From Candidatus Lindowiibacteriota bacterium (GTDB taxonomy: Bacteria; Lindowbacteria; 2-12-FULL-62-27): a stretch of 13,301 nucleotides of DNA. The position numbers were made by a program, and so were the translations under genes. Shown here piece by piece: positions 1-7,028 of this stretch (positions are counted from its first letter, which is position 1; each line of letters starts with the position of its first letter). The stretch spans positions 1 through 13,301 of the forward strand of contig JAHFCY010000074.1 in assembly GCA_023249255.1 (NCBI GenBank). The letters run 5' to 3'. Under the pieces are notes generated by a model, which was not told the DNA's origin, did no database searches, and saw nothing but the letters and a program-made list of their open reading frames with translations.

Positions 1-827
1 CGCTGGGTCTGCGCGCCTTTCGACGAAAGTTTCTTCCAGCGGTCCGTCGAAATGATCTGATTGTAAATTTTGTAGGCCATCTTGGCGTTGGCGATCGCGG
101 TTTTGCCCTGCAAGGCCGAAAGCCTGTCGCGGTCCGTGTCTGATTTCAACATCGGCAGGCGCAGCGCGATCCGTTTGTCGACTTCGGTGTCGATCCGGCT
201 GATGAAAAAACTCGCGACCGACGCGATCCGCTTGATGTCCTTGCCGGACGCCGCGCACTTTTCGAGGCCGGAGAGGTAAGCCAGGGCAACTTTCTCGTAC
301 ATGTCGACGGCGAAGAGCAGGGTGACGTTGACGTTGATGCCTTCCGAGATCAGATGCTCAAACGCCGGAATGCCGGCGGGCGTCGCGGGGACTTTGATCA
401 TCACGTTGTCCCGGCTGACTTCCTTCCAGAGCCGCTTGGCTTCCTTGATTGTTCCTTCGGTGTCGTTCGCCAGGTACGGCGAGACTTCGAGACTGACGTA
501 TCCGTCCCGGGCTTTCGTGCGGTCGTAGACGGGCCGCAGAAGGTCGGTTGCTTTCTGGATGTCCTCCACCGCGATCGTTTCGTAAATTTCGTCGACGCCT
601 TTTTCTTTTTTGACCAGAGATTTGATCGCGGTATCGTAGTCGGTGCTGCCGGAGATGGCGTTTTTGAAAATCGTGGGATTTGAGGTGATGCCGAGGAGTC
701 CGTCGTGGTCGATCATGTCCTGCAATTCGCCGGACGAAATGAGTCCGCGGCGGATGTTGTCATACCAGATGCTCTGCCCAAATTTTTGTATTTCAACAAG
801 CGGATTCGCCTGCATCTGTGTGGCCAC
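1..827 (-). CDS. tal: Transaldolase (partial, C-terminal part beyond window edge)
   Basis: Transaldolase moves a dihydroxyacetone unit between sugar phosphates in the non-oxidative pentose phosphate pathway, in the cytoplasm. The minus-strand frame is open from the start to base 1. It reads GQSIWYDNIRRG near residue 17, then GITSNPTIFKNAISG near residue 46, a hallmark of the long (mycobacterial/cyanobacterial, TIGR00876-like) transaldolases. The Schiff-base lysine is in the IKVPAT motif (about K145 from the GTG start), and NVNVTLLFAVDMYEKV follows. I chose GTG at 827 because GAGGT lies 9 nt upstream of it; the ATG at 815 is in frame but 21 nt from that site. About 275 codons are visible of roughly 365-380 for a stand-alone enzyme. 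Some relatives are fused to glucose-6-phosphate isomerase, which cannot be judged here. It diverges from the 930 gene and has no evident link to the cytochromes. Confidence 0.93.
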   Translation of the reverse strand, partial: MATQMQANPLVEIQKFGQSIWYDNIRRGLISSGELQDMIDHDGLLGITSNPTIFKNAISGSTDYDTAIKSLVKKEKGVDEIYETIAVEDIQKATDLLRPVYDRTKARDGYVSLEVSPYLANDTEGTIKEAKRLWKEVSRDNVMIKVPATPAGIPAFEHLISEGINVNVTLLFAVDMYEKVALAYLSGLEKCAASGKDIKRIASVASFFISRIDTEVDKRIALRLPMLKSDTDRDRLSALQGKTAIANAKMAYKIYNQIISTDRWKKLSSKGAQTQ

Positions 828-834
828 CGGCCCA

Positions 835-842
835 CCACCTCT
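835..842 (-). promoter_or_regulatory. Ribosome binding site of transaldolase
   Basis: On the minus strand this reads AGAGGTGG. Its GAGGT core is 9 nt before the GTG at 827 and 21 nt before the ATG at 815, so it favours the GTG start. Confidence 0.5.
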
Positions 843-915
843 TTCTCTATTTTTGATTTTGATGCTGAACGGGGCGTAGCCTACCTTGTGCCGATTCGAA
901 TTGCCACATTTTTTT

Positions 916-924
916 TGATATGAT
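916..924 (+). promoter_or_regulatory. Candidate extended -10 promoter for the 930 gene
   Basis: TGATATGAT matches the extended -10 form TGnTATAAT with one mismatch, and no good -35 is visible. Transcription would begin about 6-7 nt downstream, essentially at the A of the ATG at 930. No Shine-Dalgarno sequence precedes that ATG, so a leaderless message is possible. This is inference from motif and spacing only. Confidence 0.35.
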
Positions 925-929
925 GCCGG

Positions 930-1472
930 ATGGATATGGATCTTACGGACATGTGGCAGATCGCCATCAAGTCAACAAAAATACGGCGCAAGCGTCTGGC
1001 AAGTCTTGAGACGTTCGAGGAGACCCGCCTGCCCTATATCCTCGTGAGCGATCATCCGCGAAGCGCCGATCAGTCGAATGTGCGGCAGGGACAGGTGGAG
1101 CTTGGAAAACCGAGACTCATTCTGCCCGATGCCCACCCGCAGTTCGAAGGGTTCGATTTCGACCAGCTTCAGGCCGACGAAAACAGCATCCAGACCCTCA
1201 TGTACGTCCGGGGCGTCCGCCTGCCGAGCCTCAAATTCAAAAATGTGCAGAACCACCAATTGTATGACGGGACGACAGAGGACGCCCTCCGCCAGTACGG
1301 GCGGGATCTGGCTCGGGCCGAAAACGTCGAGACAGGCCTCATTCAGGGCCGGGAAGATGTCTGGCCGTTCGCCCTGCTGTTCTACGTCTCCATGCTCATC
1401 GTAAAAAATCTGCCGAAAGACATCGAGCGCATGTTAGAGGAATTCCGGGAACGCCCGCCAGACAGTCGATAA
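930..1472 (+). CDS. Conserved-looking hypothetical protein, 180 aa
   Basis: I do not recognise this protein. It is predicted soluble, with no signal peptide. The N-terminus is basic (KSTKIRRKR, residues 15-23), the middle is mixed and rich in Asp, Gln and Leu, and the C-terminal third holds a hydrophobic helix (about residues 144-159, PFALLFYVSMLIVKN) followed by a charged amphipathic helix, PKDIERMLEEFRER. That hydrophobic stretch could be a buried helix or a single membrane-associated segment. It is the only plus-strand gene in the window, divergent from transaldolase across about 100 bp and convergent with the siroheme reductase across 88 bp. The start at 930 has no Shine-Dalgarno sequence; the next in-frame ATGs are 936 and 951. 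Its length and regular codon pattern support a real gene, and the overlapping antisense frame (972-1259) is less protein-like. No function is assigned. Confidence 0.72.
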   Translation: MDMDLTDMWQIAIKSTKIRRKRLASLETFEETRLPYILVSDHPRSADQSNVRQGQVELGKPRLILPDAHPQFEGFDFDQLQADENSIQTLMYVRGVRLPSLKFKNVQNHQLYDGTTEDALRQYGRDLARAENVETGLIQGREDVWPFALLFYVSMLIVKNLPKDIERMLEEFRERPPDSR

Positions 1473-1560
1473 AGACAAAAATTTGACTACCGGGATGACG
1501 AATCGAATCGCTTCTCCATATTATATATAGGGGGTTCTGAAAGCTCAATTTCGGGGCGTG

Positions 1561-3282
1561 TCACCCTGCGGCGCATTCATCACCGCCGGATCCCTCCGTC
1601 GTAAACGGCGCTTCGTCACTGCCCCAGTCGTGATAAAACGCCGGGGCCTCTTTGAAGTTGGGCGTTTCCTGGAATTCGGGCAGACAGACATCCAGAACGT
1701 GCCGACCCACCATGATCAGGCGCTCAATGTTTGCTTCGCGAGGCAGGATCGACGCGAGTTTGTCCAAAAACGTGTCGACAAACACGGCCAGCCACCGGGC
1801 CGGTACGATGCCACGGACTTCAGCCATTTCCGAATCGACACCGCTGACTCTGCCTCCCCAGAGGACCTGATATGCGGGGAAATCCCTATCGGCGCTCGAT
1901 CTTGCCACGCCGCTGAATCCCAAAATCGCCGCAGTCGGCCGCACGCAATTATTGTAGCAACCGCCGACACGGATCGTCAGATGCTGAAGCGCAGGATGCT
2001 CCCAGTAGGCCCGGCCGGACAATTTCAAAATCTCGTCCGCCGCGTCTTTGGCGCGGATGACGCCGACCTGACACGTGCCGGCGCCGGGGCAGACCGCGAG
2101 GGATCCGAGCGGGACGGGCAGGGGCCGCGTCATGTGCAGACGCATGACCGTATCGTACAGTTGAGGCACACTGTGTCCCGGCACGTCCGAAACAATGAGG
2201 TTCTGATCCGTCGTAATCCGGAGATCGTTCAATCCCTGATTCCACAGACTCTCCGCCAATATTCCGGCGTCGGCGGCCGGCATGTCGCCCAGAACGGACG
2301 GGATACCGACGGCGTAATACCCGCCATCCTTTTGTGCGGCGACCGATGTTTTTTTCCAGGCGATGAAACTCAAGTCCAGCGACGACGGGATCGGCGACGG
2401 ATCGTTTGGCGGGACTCGGCCCTCCTCGAGCGGAAAAATCGGCCACGGCATCCATTCGCGGAGTTTTTCCTTCTCGAAAAAATAGAGCCGCCGGAATGCG
2501 TCTTCGCCCATGTCGTGGATGAGAAATCTTAAACGCGCGTAATGTTTTTCTCCGAACTGTCCCCGATCCATCCAGATTTTTCGGATCGCCGCCACGACCA
2601 GATACATCTCGTCCGGCGGGACAAACGATTCGATCTCCACCGCCTTGGAGCAGTGCGAGCCCAATCCTCCGCCGGACATCACTTGAAATCCGATCTGGTC
2701 CGCCAACGGGTTGTCCGTCACACGGCGAGCCATAAACCCGATGTCCGCAAACGCCGATTCGGCGCAATCGCCCGGACAGGCCGAAACGGAAATTTTGAGG
2801 CCGCGCGGCAGGCGAAACGATTCGGGGTCGGTCAGAAGTTTTTGCGACAGGCGGCGGGCGAATGGCGCGACGTCAAAGACGGCCGCGCCGAAGAGGTCAC
2901 AGGCCGGACAGGAAATGATGTTTCGGATGGAATTGCCAGCGCACCCTTTGGAGATCAGCCCGAACGGCAGGAGGCGGCGGACGACGGGAACCAACTGATC
3001 GATGCTCAGATTGTGTATCTGGACTTCCTGACGGGTCGTCAGATGAATCGCGCCGTCGCCGTAGACATCGGCCGCACCGGCAATCGCCATGACCTGGCGC
3101 GCGGTGATCCGCCCTGCCGGAATTCGAAATCGCATGAGGTATCTTCCGCGGACACGCTGTTCGTAAATGCCCATCGCGATGCGCTCGGCCCGGAACGCCT
3201 CCGCGGAACGATGTCCCGATTCAAACTCGCGCACATGATCTTCAAATTGCAGACGTTCGACGGCTGATAACACTGCGGTCAT
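1561..3282 (-). CDS. Ferredoxin-type nitrite/sulfite reductase (siroheme, 4Fe-4S), 573 aa
   Basis: A cytoplasmic siroheme enzyme carrying out six-electron reduction of nitrite to ammonia or sulfite to sulfide. It shows the duplicated layout of the family (ferredoxin-like half, then siroheme/cluster half, twice). The N-terminal half has LTTRQEVQ (81-88), GNSIRNIISCP (116-126; R120 corresponds to the anion-binding arginine) and KISVSACPGDCAESAFADIG (163-182; K163 is the family active-site lysine). The C-terminal half has the complete cluster/siroheme ligand set: C398-x5-C404 (CPGAGTC) and C442-x3-C446 (GCYNNC). I start at 3282 because AAGGGGGG lies 6 nt upstream; the frame is open to 3387, but those extra residues do not look like the family. 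Length fits NirA/SirA-type enzymes (about 550-600 aa). Sequence alone does not separate nitrite from sulfite as substrate. No siroheme synthesis, ferredoxin or nitrate transport gene is nearby. A 254-bp gap with its own candidate promoter separates it from barrel B. Confidence 0.9.
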   Translation of the reverse strand: MTAVLSAVERLQFEDHVREFESGHRSAEAFRAERIAMGIYEQRVRGRYLMRFRIPAGRITARQVMAIAGAADVYGDGAIHLTTRQEVQIHNLSIDQLVPVVRRLLPFGLISKGCAGNSIRNIISCPACDLFGAAVFDVAPFARRLSQKLLTDPESFRLPRGLKISVSACPGDCAESAFADIGFMARRVTDNPLADQIGFQVMSGGGLGSHCSKAVEIESFVPPDEMYLVVAAIRKIWMDRGQFGEKHYARLRFLIHDMGEDAFRRLYFFEKEKLREWMPWPIFPLEEGRVPPNDPSPIPSSLDLSFIAWKKTSVAAQKDGGYYAVGIPSVLGDMPAADAGILAESLWNQGLNDLRITTDQNLIVSDVPGHSVPQLYDTVMRLHMTRPLPVPLGSLAVCPGAGTCQVGVIRAKDAADEILKLSGRAYWEHPALQHLTIRVGGCYNNCVRPTAAILGFSGVARSSADRDFPAYQVLWGGRVSGVDSEMAEVRGIVPARWLAVFVDTFLDKLASILPREANIERLIMVGRHVLDVCLPEFQETPNFKEAPAFYHDWGSDEAPFTTEGSGGDECAAG

Positions 3283-3288
3283 GGACAG

Positions 3289-3296
3289 CCCCCCTT
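3289..3296 (-). promoter_or_regulatory. Ribosome binding site of siroheme reductase
   Basis: AAGGGGGG on the minus strand, 6 nt upstream of the ATG at 3282. It decides the start against the longer open frame reaching 3387. Confidence 0.5.
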
Positions 3297-3358
3297 CGGG
3301 AGATTTGAAAGGCAGTATGGGTGGGGAGACTGCGAATTTCGTACCCGGCGACTGCCAT

Positions 3359-3387
3359 ATCTTAAAAAAAATGTAACTGTTTGTCAT
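3359..3387 (-). promoter_or_regulatory. Candidate sigma-70 promoter for siroheme reductase
   Basis: Minus strand: -35 ATGACA (3387-3382, five of six consensus bases), 17-nt spacer (3381-3365), -10 TAAGAT (3364-3359, four of six). Transcription would begin near 3352, leaving a leader of about 70 nt before the ATG at 3282. The spacing is ideal and the placement sensible, but it was found by eye only. Confidence 0.45.
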
Positions 3388-3397
3388 TCCTGTGGAT

Positions 3398-3413
3398 TTT
3401 TTCCGCGGAAAAA
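3398..3413. promoter_or_regulatory. Perfect 16-bp palindrome, possible regulator site
   Basis: TTTTTCCGCGGAAAAA is a perfect inverted repeat with no loop. It sits just upstream of the candidate -35, centred at about -53 relative to the predicted start near 3352, a position typical of activator sites. It is not a convincing terminator because the stem has no loop and the T tract is inside the repeat. The cognate regulator is unknown. Confidence 0.4.
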
Positions 3414-3455
3414 TCGGAGTTGATCCTTAGATCCGCAAAAACCGTCGTAAAACAG

Positions 3456-3468
3456 GACGATTTTCGTC
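3456..3468 (-). terminator. Weak hairpin, possible terminator after barrel B
   Basis: Minus strand: GACGA-AAA-TCGTC, a 5-bp stem with a 3-nt loop, followed by CTGTTTTACG. It lies about 70 nt past the barrel B stop codon at 3537. The stem is short and the T tract poor, so this is only a candidate. Confidence 0.2.
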
Positions 3469-3536
3469 GCGTTCAGTCGGTCCTCATTATTCCAGATTCC
3501 CGTGTTCCCCGCCCGAGGGTGCGGCGCGGCCACCGT

Positions 3537-5804
3537 CTAAAACGGACGCGTCACCGTAAGATACACCGTATGAACGCCGCCGTATGGTTTCGGCAACGTG
3601 TTCATGGTTAACAGACCGAGATAACTTCCGGTACTGCTTTCCGTGACTTCCTGGACGCCGTCGTATTGAAAATCACTGATTCGCCAGTTGTCGTATCGGT
3701 AGCCGAGCGTCACCACGCCTGGTTTGTTCCGCATCCGGTAGTTGAGATGGGCATCCACGTTCCTCATACGGCTTTCGTCGACCTGCTGAAAATCGTTGGG
3801 CGGACGCGAAGCGCCGGTGCTGTCATAATCGGCCAGTCCGTCCATGCTCGAGATCGATCCGCTGATCACGACGTCGAGAATATTTTCGACAATCGTCGAC
3901 GAGACCGTCATGCCAAGCGTCCGCCATCTGTCCCTGCGTCCGAGTGTCCAGTCGGCGGTGTGGATGTACGTGTCGGGATAGGCATGCGGATCCGCCGGAT
4001 TTCCAGCGCTCCAATTGTGGCTCTGCTGAAGCGTTTTGGTTATCTCAAAACTGTAGAATGCCGAGACGGATGTGCGGTCGTCAAATTGGAAGTCGGCGTC
4101 CACTCCGATCAGATTGTGCCGGCTGAACTTGCGGCCGTACGTCGACTGCGGGTATTTGTCCCGGCCGTACAGGTACTCCAGATTCATCGCCAGTTTCTCG
4201 ACCGGGTTGGCTGTCAGCATCGCCGTCAGTTGATTCTGCTCGAGAGACGCGGCGTAATATTTTCGCATGAGCGGCAGTTCTCCCTGCCACTTCACATAGC
4301 TCGGATAATCGGACGTCTTGTTGGCGTGTTTCGCCACGAGTCTGCCCGTGTAGCGTTCACCGTGTCTGATCAATCCGAATTCGTAGCCGTTTTCCCGCTC
4401 GTGGTTGGCCGATCCGTTTCTAAATGACGCCACCTCATGCTCGAACGTGAACGACGCCTCCGCGTTTTTTGAAATCTCATACTCGGCCTCGACCTCCGTG
4501 ACGCGCTTGATGTAGCTGACGTAGGTCGTCGTCTCGCCGCCCGTGCCCATCGACCCGTCATAGGCCAGGTATTTGGGCGTCGTGAAGTTGGGCGACCGGT
4601 TCTTGTGCTGGTCATATTGGAACGACGTCTTCACGCGGAATTTCTCCGTCAGGTTGGACGACAGGTCCACCCCGTACTGCTTCTTGTCGACCCGAAGGCC
4701 CCCTTTCGTGGTGGTCAGTTTGGTGTAACTCGGCACGGCGGTGTCATAGTAGGTGTTATTGGACATCGGAAGCAAATTGTCGCTCTGCCGCATGCGGGCC
4801 AGGCTGGCCCGAGCTGATATCCGCGTGTGGTGCTCGTCCAGCATCGACTTCGAGGCAAACAACGATACATTGTCACAGGTGTTGTCCGGAGGCAGGGCGT
4901 CCTGGCCGGCGGCCGCTGCCGTGCTGTCCGTCACGATCAGGGGATTGTCGAATTTTACGCCGGTATACTCATTTCTGAAACGCGACCGGGTCAACTTCGC
5001 CGTCGCATACAGGGTCTTGGTCACATACTCGGCGCCGCCGCCGAAATTCAATGTGCCGTAGTCGATCGGTTCCGGAATCTCCACCGCCGACCCGTGACCG
5101 AAAGAGCCGCCGTAGGGCCGGGAGCCTTTTCGATATTCCTGGTCGGCGAACAAGTTCCATGTGACGGGCCGGGTGGGCGACTGTCGCTCGAAATTGAGCC
5201 GAACCTTGTCGCGGTGAAGCGACAGGTCGACGTCATTTCCGGACGTGGCCAGATATGTCCTCAATTTGTCGTCGCGGACGGCGGTCGCGCTGTTCTGAAT
5301 GTCCGTCTGGATGGCGTCCAGCATCGTGAGAGTCCCCGATCCGTTGCCGGCGTACAAACTGCGGGCGTTGTAATAGAAATTGTGGCCCATGCTCTGAACA
5401 CCGAACGTCAGTTTGTACTGGCCGTAGGATCCGGTGGTGAGCTGAAATCCTCCCTCTGCAGGGCTGATTGCGCTCATGTCCACGTCAAGATATTCAGCTC
5501 CGCGAATACCCAGCCACCCCAGGTCCCGGCGTTTTTTTGCCGCGTCTTCCACCGTCAAATCGATGTCTTTTCGGAGGCTGACCGACAACCCCGCTCTCTG
5601 GGTCCGGTTGTAATTGTATTCATGAAACTTGGCGTTGTCCTCGTCCTTGTTCGAATACTCGACGCCGTAGGTGATCTCACCGTCCCGGCCCACCGCGTTG
5701 GCCATACGCGCCGGCAGGACAAATGCCGCCAGAAAAGAGGCCGCCACCACAGCTAAAACGACCTGATGAATTTTTTTATCCATGACTTGAATGCCTCCGT
5801 TCAT
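3537..5804 (-). CDS. Outer-membrane beta-barrel, MtrB/PioB family (barrel B), 755 aa
   Basis: Predicted outer-membrane barrel that sheathes a decaheme cytochrome so electrons can cross the membrane. It has a signal peptide (about residues 8-37, with MANA|V as likely cleavage site), then a long run of alternating, aromatic-rich beta-strand segments, ending in TVTRPF with the terminal Phe typical of barrel proteins. It shares landmark blocks in order with barrel A: EYRKGSR (about 223-229), EIPEPIDY (242-249), ALPPDN (303-308), MRQSDNLLPMSNN (338-350). These are paralogues of the decaheme-associated MtrB/PioB family (TIGR03509). The Shewanella MtrB N-terminal CxxC is absent; the only cysteine is in DNTCDN near residue 310. 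Its ATG overlaps the TGA of cytochrome B (ATGA), implying translational coupling. An alternative start at 5783 has GGAGG 10 nt upstream and gives a more standard signal peptide. Length is near the family norm. Confidence 0.9.
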   Translation of the reverse strand: MNGGIQVMDKKIHQVVLAVVAASFLAAFVLPARMANAVGRDGEITYGVEYSNKDEDNAKFHEYNYNRTQRAGLSVSLRKDIDLTVEDAAKKRRDLGWLGIRGAEYLDVDMSAISPAEGGFQLTTGSYGQYKLTFGVQSMGHNFYYNARSLYAGNGSGTLTMLDAIQTDIQNSATAVRDDKLRTYLATSGNDVDLSLHRDKVRLNFERQSPTRPVTWNLFADQEYRKGSRPYGGSFGHGSAVEIPEPIDYGTLNFGGGAEYVTKTLYATAKLTRSRFRNEYTGVKFDNPLIVTDSTAAAAGQDALPPDNTCDNVSLFASKSMLDEHHTRISARASLARMRQSDNLLPMSNNTYYDTAVPSYTKLTTTKGGLRVDKKQYGVDLSSNLTEKFRVKTSFQYDQHKNRSPNFTTPKYLAYDGSMGTGGETTTYVSYIKRVTEVEAEYEISKNAEASFTFEHEVASFRNGSANHERENGYEFGLIRHGERYTGRLVAKHANKTSDYPSYVKWQGELPLMRKYYAASLEQNQLTAMLTANPVEKLAMNLEYLYGRDKYPQSTYGRKFSRHNLIGVDADFQFDDRTSVSAFYSFEITKTLQQSHNWSAGNPADPHAYPDTYIHTADWTLGRRDRWRTLGMTVSSTIVENILDVVISGSISSMDGLADYDSTGASRPPNDFQQVDESRMRNVDAHLNYRMRNKPGVVTLGYRYDNWRISDFQYDGVQEVTESSTGSYLGLLTMNTLPKPYGGVHTVYLTVTRPF

Positions 5805-6796
5805 CGCAAAAGCCTCTGGCCGGCCGGATGATTACTGCCGTGAATGTTCGAATGGCAGTTGATGCATCCCCGGTAGAGGGCATGCAGATTGCCAAGCCCC
5901 TCGTACGTGTTGTCAAAGGGGCCGCCCGTCGATCGGGTGACATACGGCGTACTCGGGTGACCCGTCACGCTATGGCACGACTGGCACAAAAACGGCAGTT
6001 TCTCCTTGAGGAGCTTGAGGTGATTCGAGCCATGCGGCGTGTGGCAGATGGCGCAATTTTCGGTCACAGGCCGGTGCTCGAACAGAAATGGCCCTCGCTT
6101 TTCGGTGTGGCACTGGTAGCACAGCTCGTTCGTGCTGTTGGCCGCGATCAGATGTTTGGTGGGCGAACCATGGGGATTGTGGCAGGCATTGCAACTCATT
6201 TTGCCTTCCTTGATCGGATGATGGCTCGGCCGGTTCATGACTTCGCTCTTCTTGTCCTTGTGACACTGAAAACAATTTTCGTGGACGACGGCGAATTTGA
6301 GAAATTTCGGATTGCCGCCATGAACGGCATGGCAATTCATGCATGCCAATCCTTTGCCCTGATGCACACTGCCTTCCCAGAGCGCCTGATTTCCTTTTTC
6401 GTGGCATTGAAGACACACGGCGCTTTTTTCGTTGGCCGTCAGCGGCGAGTCTTTGCCAAACCGCCGGTTGACCGTTTCTTTTCCTCCGCCGGCGTCGACG
6501 TGCTCGGCCATGGGACCGTGACAGGTCTGACATCCCTCTTTGGAGGCGGGCGCACGGGGATCTTTGGCGTTCCCGTGTTTGGTCTTTTCAAATGCATTCC
6601 AGATGTCTTCGTGGCAGTCCTTGCACGACTCGGCGGGCGCAAAAGCCGCCGGTTTCCCGGACACTTTTTCGTAACCGGCCGCCGGAGATTCGGCTATTGC
6701 CCGATGGATGGACAGGGTCACAATTAAAACTGCGACCATCCCGAAGAGAAACGCTTGAAAGACTCGCCGCATTTGACACACGGTTCGCCGTCTCAT
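5801..6796 (-). CDS. Periplasmic decaheme c-type cytochrome, MtrA/DmsE/PioA family (cytochrome B), 331 aa
   Basis: Electron carrier predicted to sit in the periplasm and insert into barrel B. It has exactly ten CxxCH haem motifs, with first cysteines at about residues 58, 89, 128, 152, 175, 202, 226, 248, 271 and 311, as in MtrA/DmsE (TIGR03508). The start at 6796 is set by AGGAGG 9 nt upstream; the frame is open to 6889, but the extra residues are not signal-like. From 6796 the signal peptide is clear: basic MRRRTVCQMRR, a hydrophobic core, then AIA|ES (35/36). It aligns almost gap-free with cytochrome A, including EHVDAGGGKETVN, SHHPIKEGK and EKRGPFLFEHRPV. It has its own candidate promoter and is coupled to barrel B by a 4-bp overlap. 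Electron direction (to or from the surface) and the terminal acceptor or donor cannot be read from sequence. Confidence 0.95.
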   Translation of the reverse strand: MRRRTVCQMRRVFQAFLFGMVAVLIVTLSIHRAIAESPAAGYEKVSGKPAAFAPAESCKDCHEDIWNAFEKTKHGNAKDPRAPASKEGCQTCHGPMAEHVDAGGGKETVNRRFGKDSPLTANEKSAVCLQCHEKGNQALWEGSVHQGKGLACMNCHAVHGGNPKFLKFAVVHENCFQCHKDKKSEVMNRPSHHPIKEGKMSCNACHNPHGSPTKHLIAANSTNELCYQCHTEKRGPFLFEHRPVTENCAICHTPHGSNHLKLLKEKLPFLCQSCHSVTGHPSTPYVTRSTGGPFDNTYEGLGNLHALYRGCINCHSNIHGSNHPAGQRLLR

Positions 6797-6805
6797 TTTC
6801 CGAAT

Positions 6806-6811
6806 CCTCCT
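6806..6811 (-). promoter_or_regulatory. Ribosome binding site of cytochrome B
   Basis: A perfect AGGAGG on the minus strand, 9 nt before the ATG at 6796. It rules out the longer reading frame that begins at 6889. Confidence 0.65.
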
Positions 6812-6869
6812 GGTGCCTTGTGCCGCCCACACAATTTGTTTGCCGACGGACAGTTCACAATAAGATGTA

Positions 6870-6899
6870 GTTGTAACAATATTGGACACATTTTGTCAA
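6870..6899 (-). promoter_or_regulatory. Candidate sigma-70 promoter for cytochrome B / barrel B operon
   Basis: Minus strand: a perfect -35 TTGACA (6899-6894), 18-nt spacer, -10 TACAAC (6875-6870, four of six). Transcription would begin near 6863, about 67 nt before the ATG at 6796. The surrounding 6865-6905 region is markedly more AT-rich than the genes on either side. The -35 is strong and the -10 weak, which may point to activation. Confidence 0.45.
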
Positions 6900-6906
6900 T
6901 TTTGAC
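6895..6906. promoter_or_regulatory. Inverted repeat overlapping the -35 of the cytochrome B promoter
   Basis: GTCAA-TT-TTGAC, two perfect 5-bp arms around 2 nt, covering the candidate -35. A short operator is possible, but a repeat this short also occurs by chance. Confidence 0.22.
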
Positions 6907-7028
6907 TGTATCTGATAATGGAATCGCGCAGGGATCCGATGGAGGGAAGAAAAAAGGCGGGAAACGATGAAAATTTTACACGGGGCGAGTTGGAGGCGTA
7001 CCGGAAGGCCGCGGGAGCGGGAGGGACC

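Noticed and set aside
1483-1530. TTGACT and TATTATATATAG as a plus-strand promoter
   Set aside because: The spacing between the two boxes is about 30 nt and no plus-strand gene follows; it lies between two convergent genes.
1473-1560. Bidirectional terminator between the convergent 930 gene and siroheme reductase
   Set aside because: I found no GC-rich hairpin with a T tract on either strand in these 88 bases.
1558-2532. Long plus-strand open frame (324 codons) opposite the siroheme reductase
   Set aside because: It is the antisense of a gene with intact family motifs. Its translation is rich in Arg, Gln and His with no domain pattern.
4827-5756. Plus-strand open frame (309 codons) opposite barrel B
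   Set aside because: It mirrors the barrel coding sequence and has no ribosome binding site or recognisable motif.
5828-6727. Plus-strand open frame (299 codons) opposite cytochrome B
   Set aside because: The reverse complement carries ten CxxCH motifs with a signal peptide, so the plus frame is a shadow.
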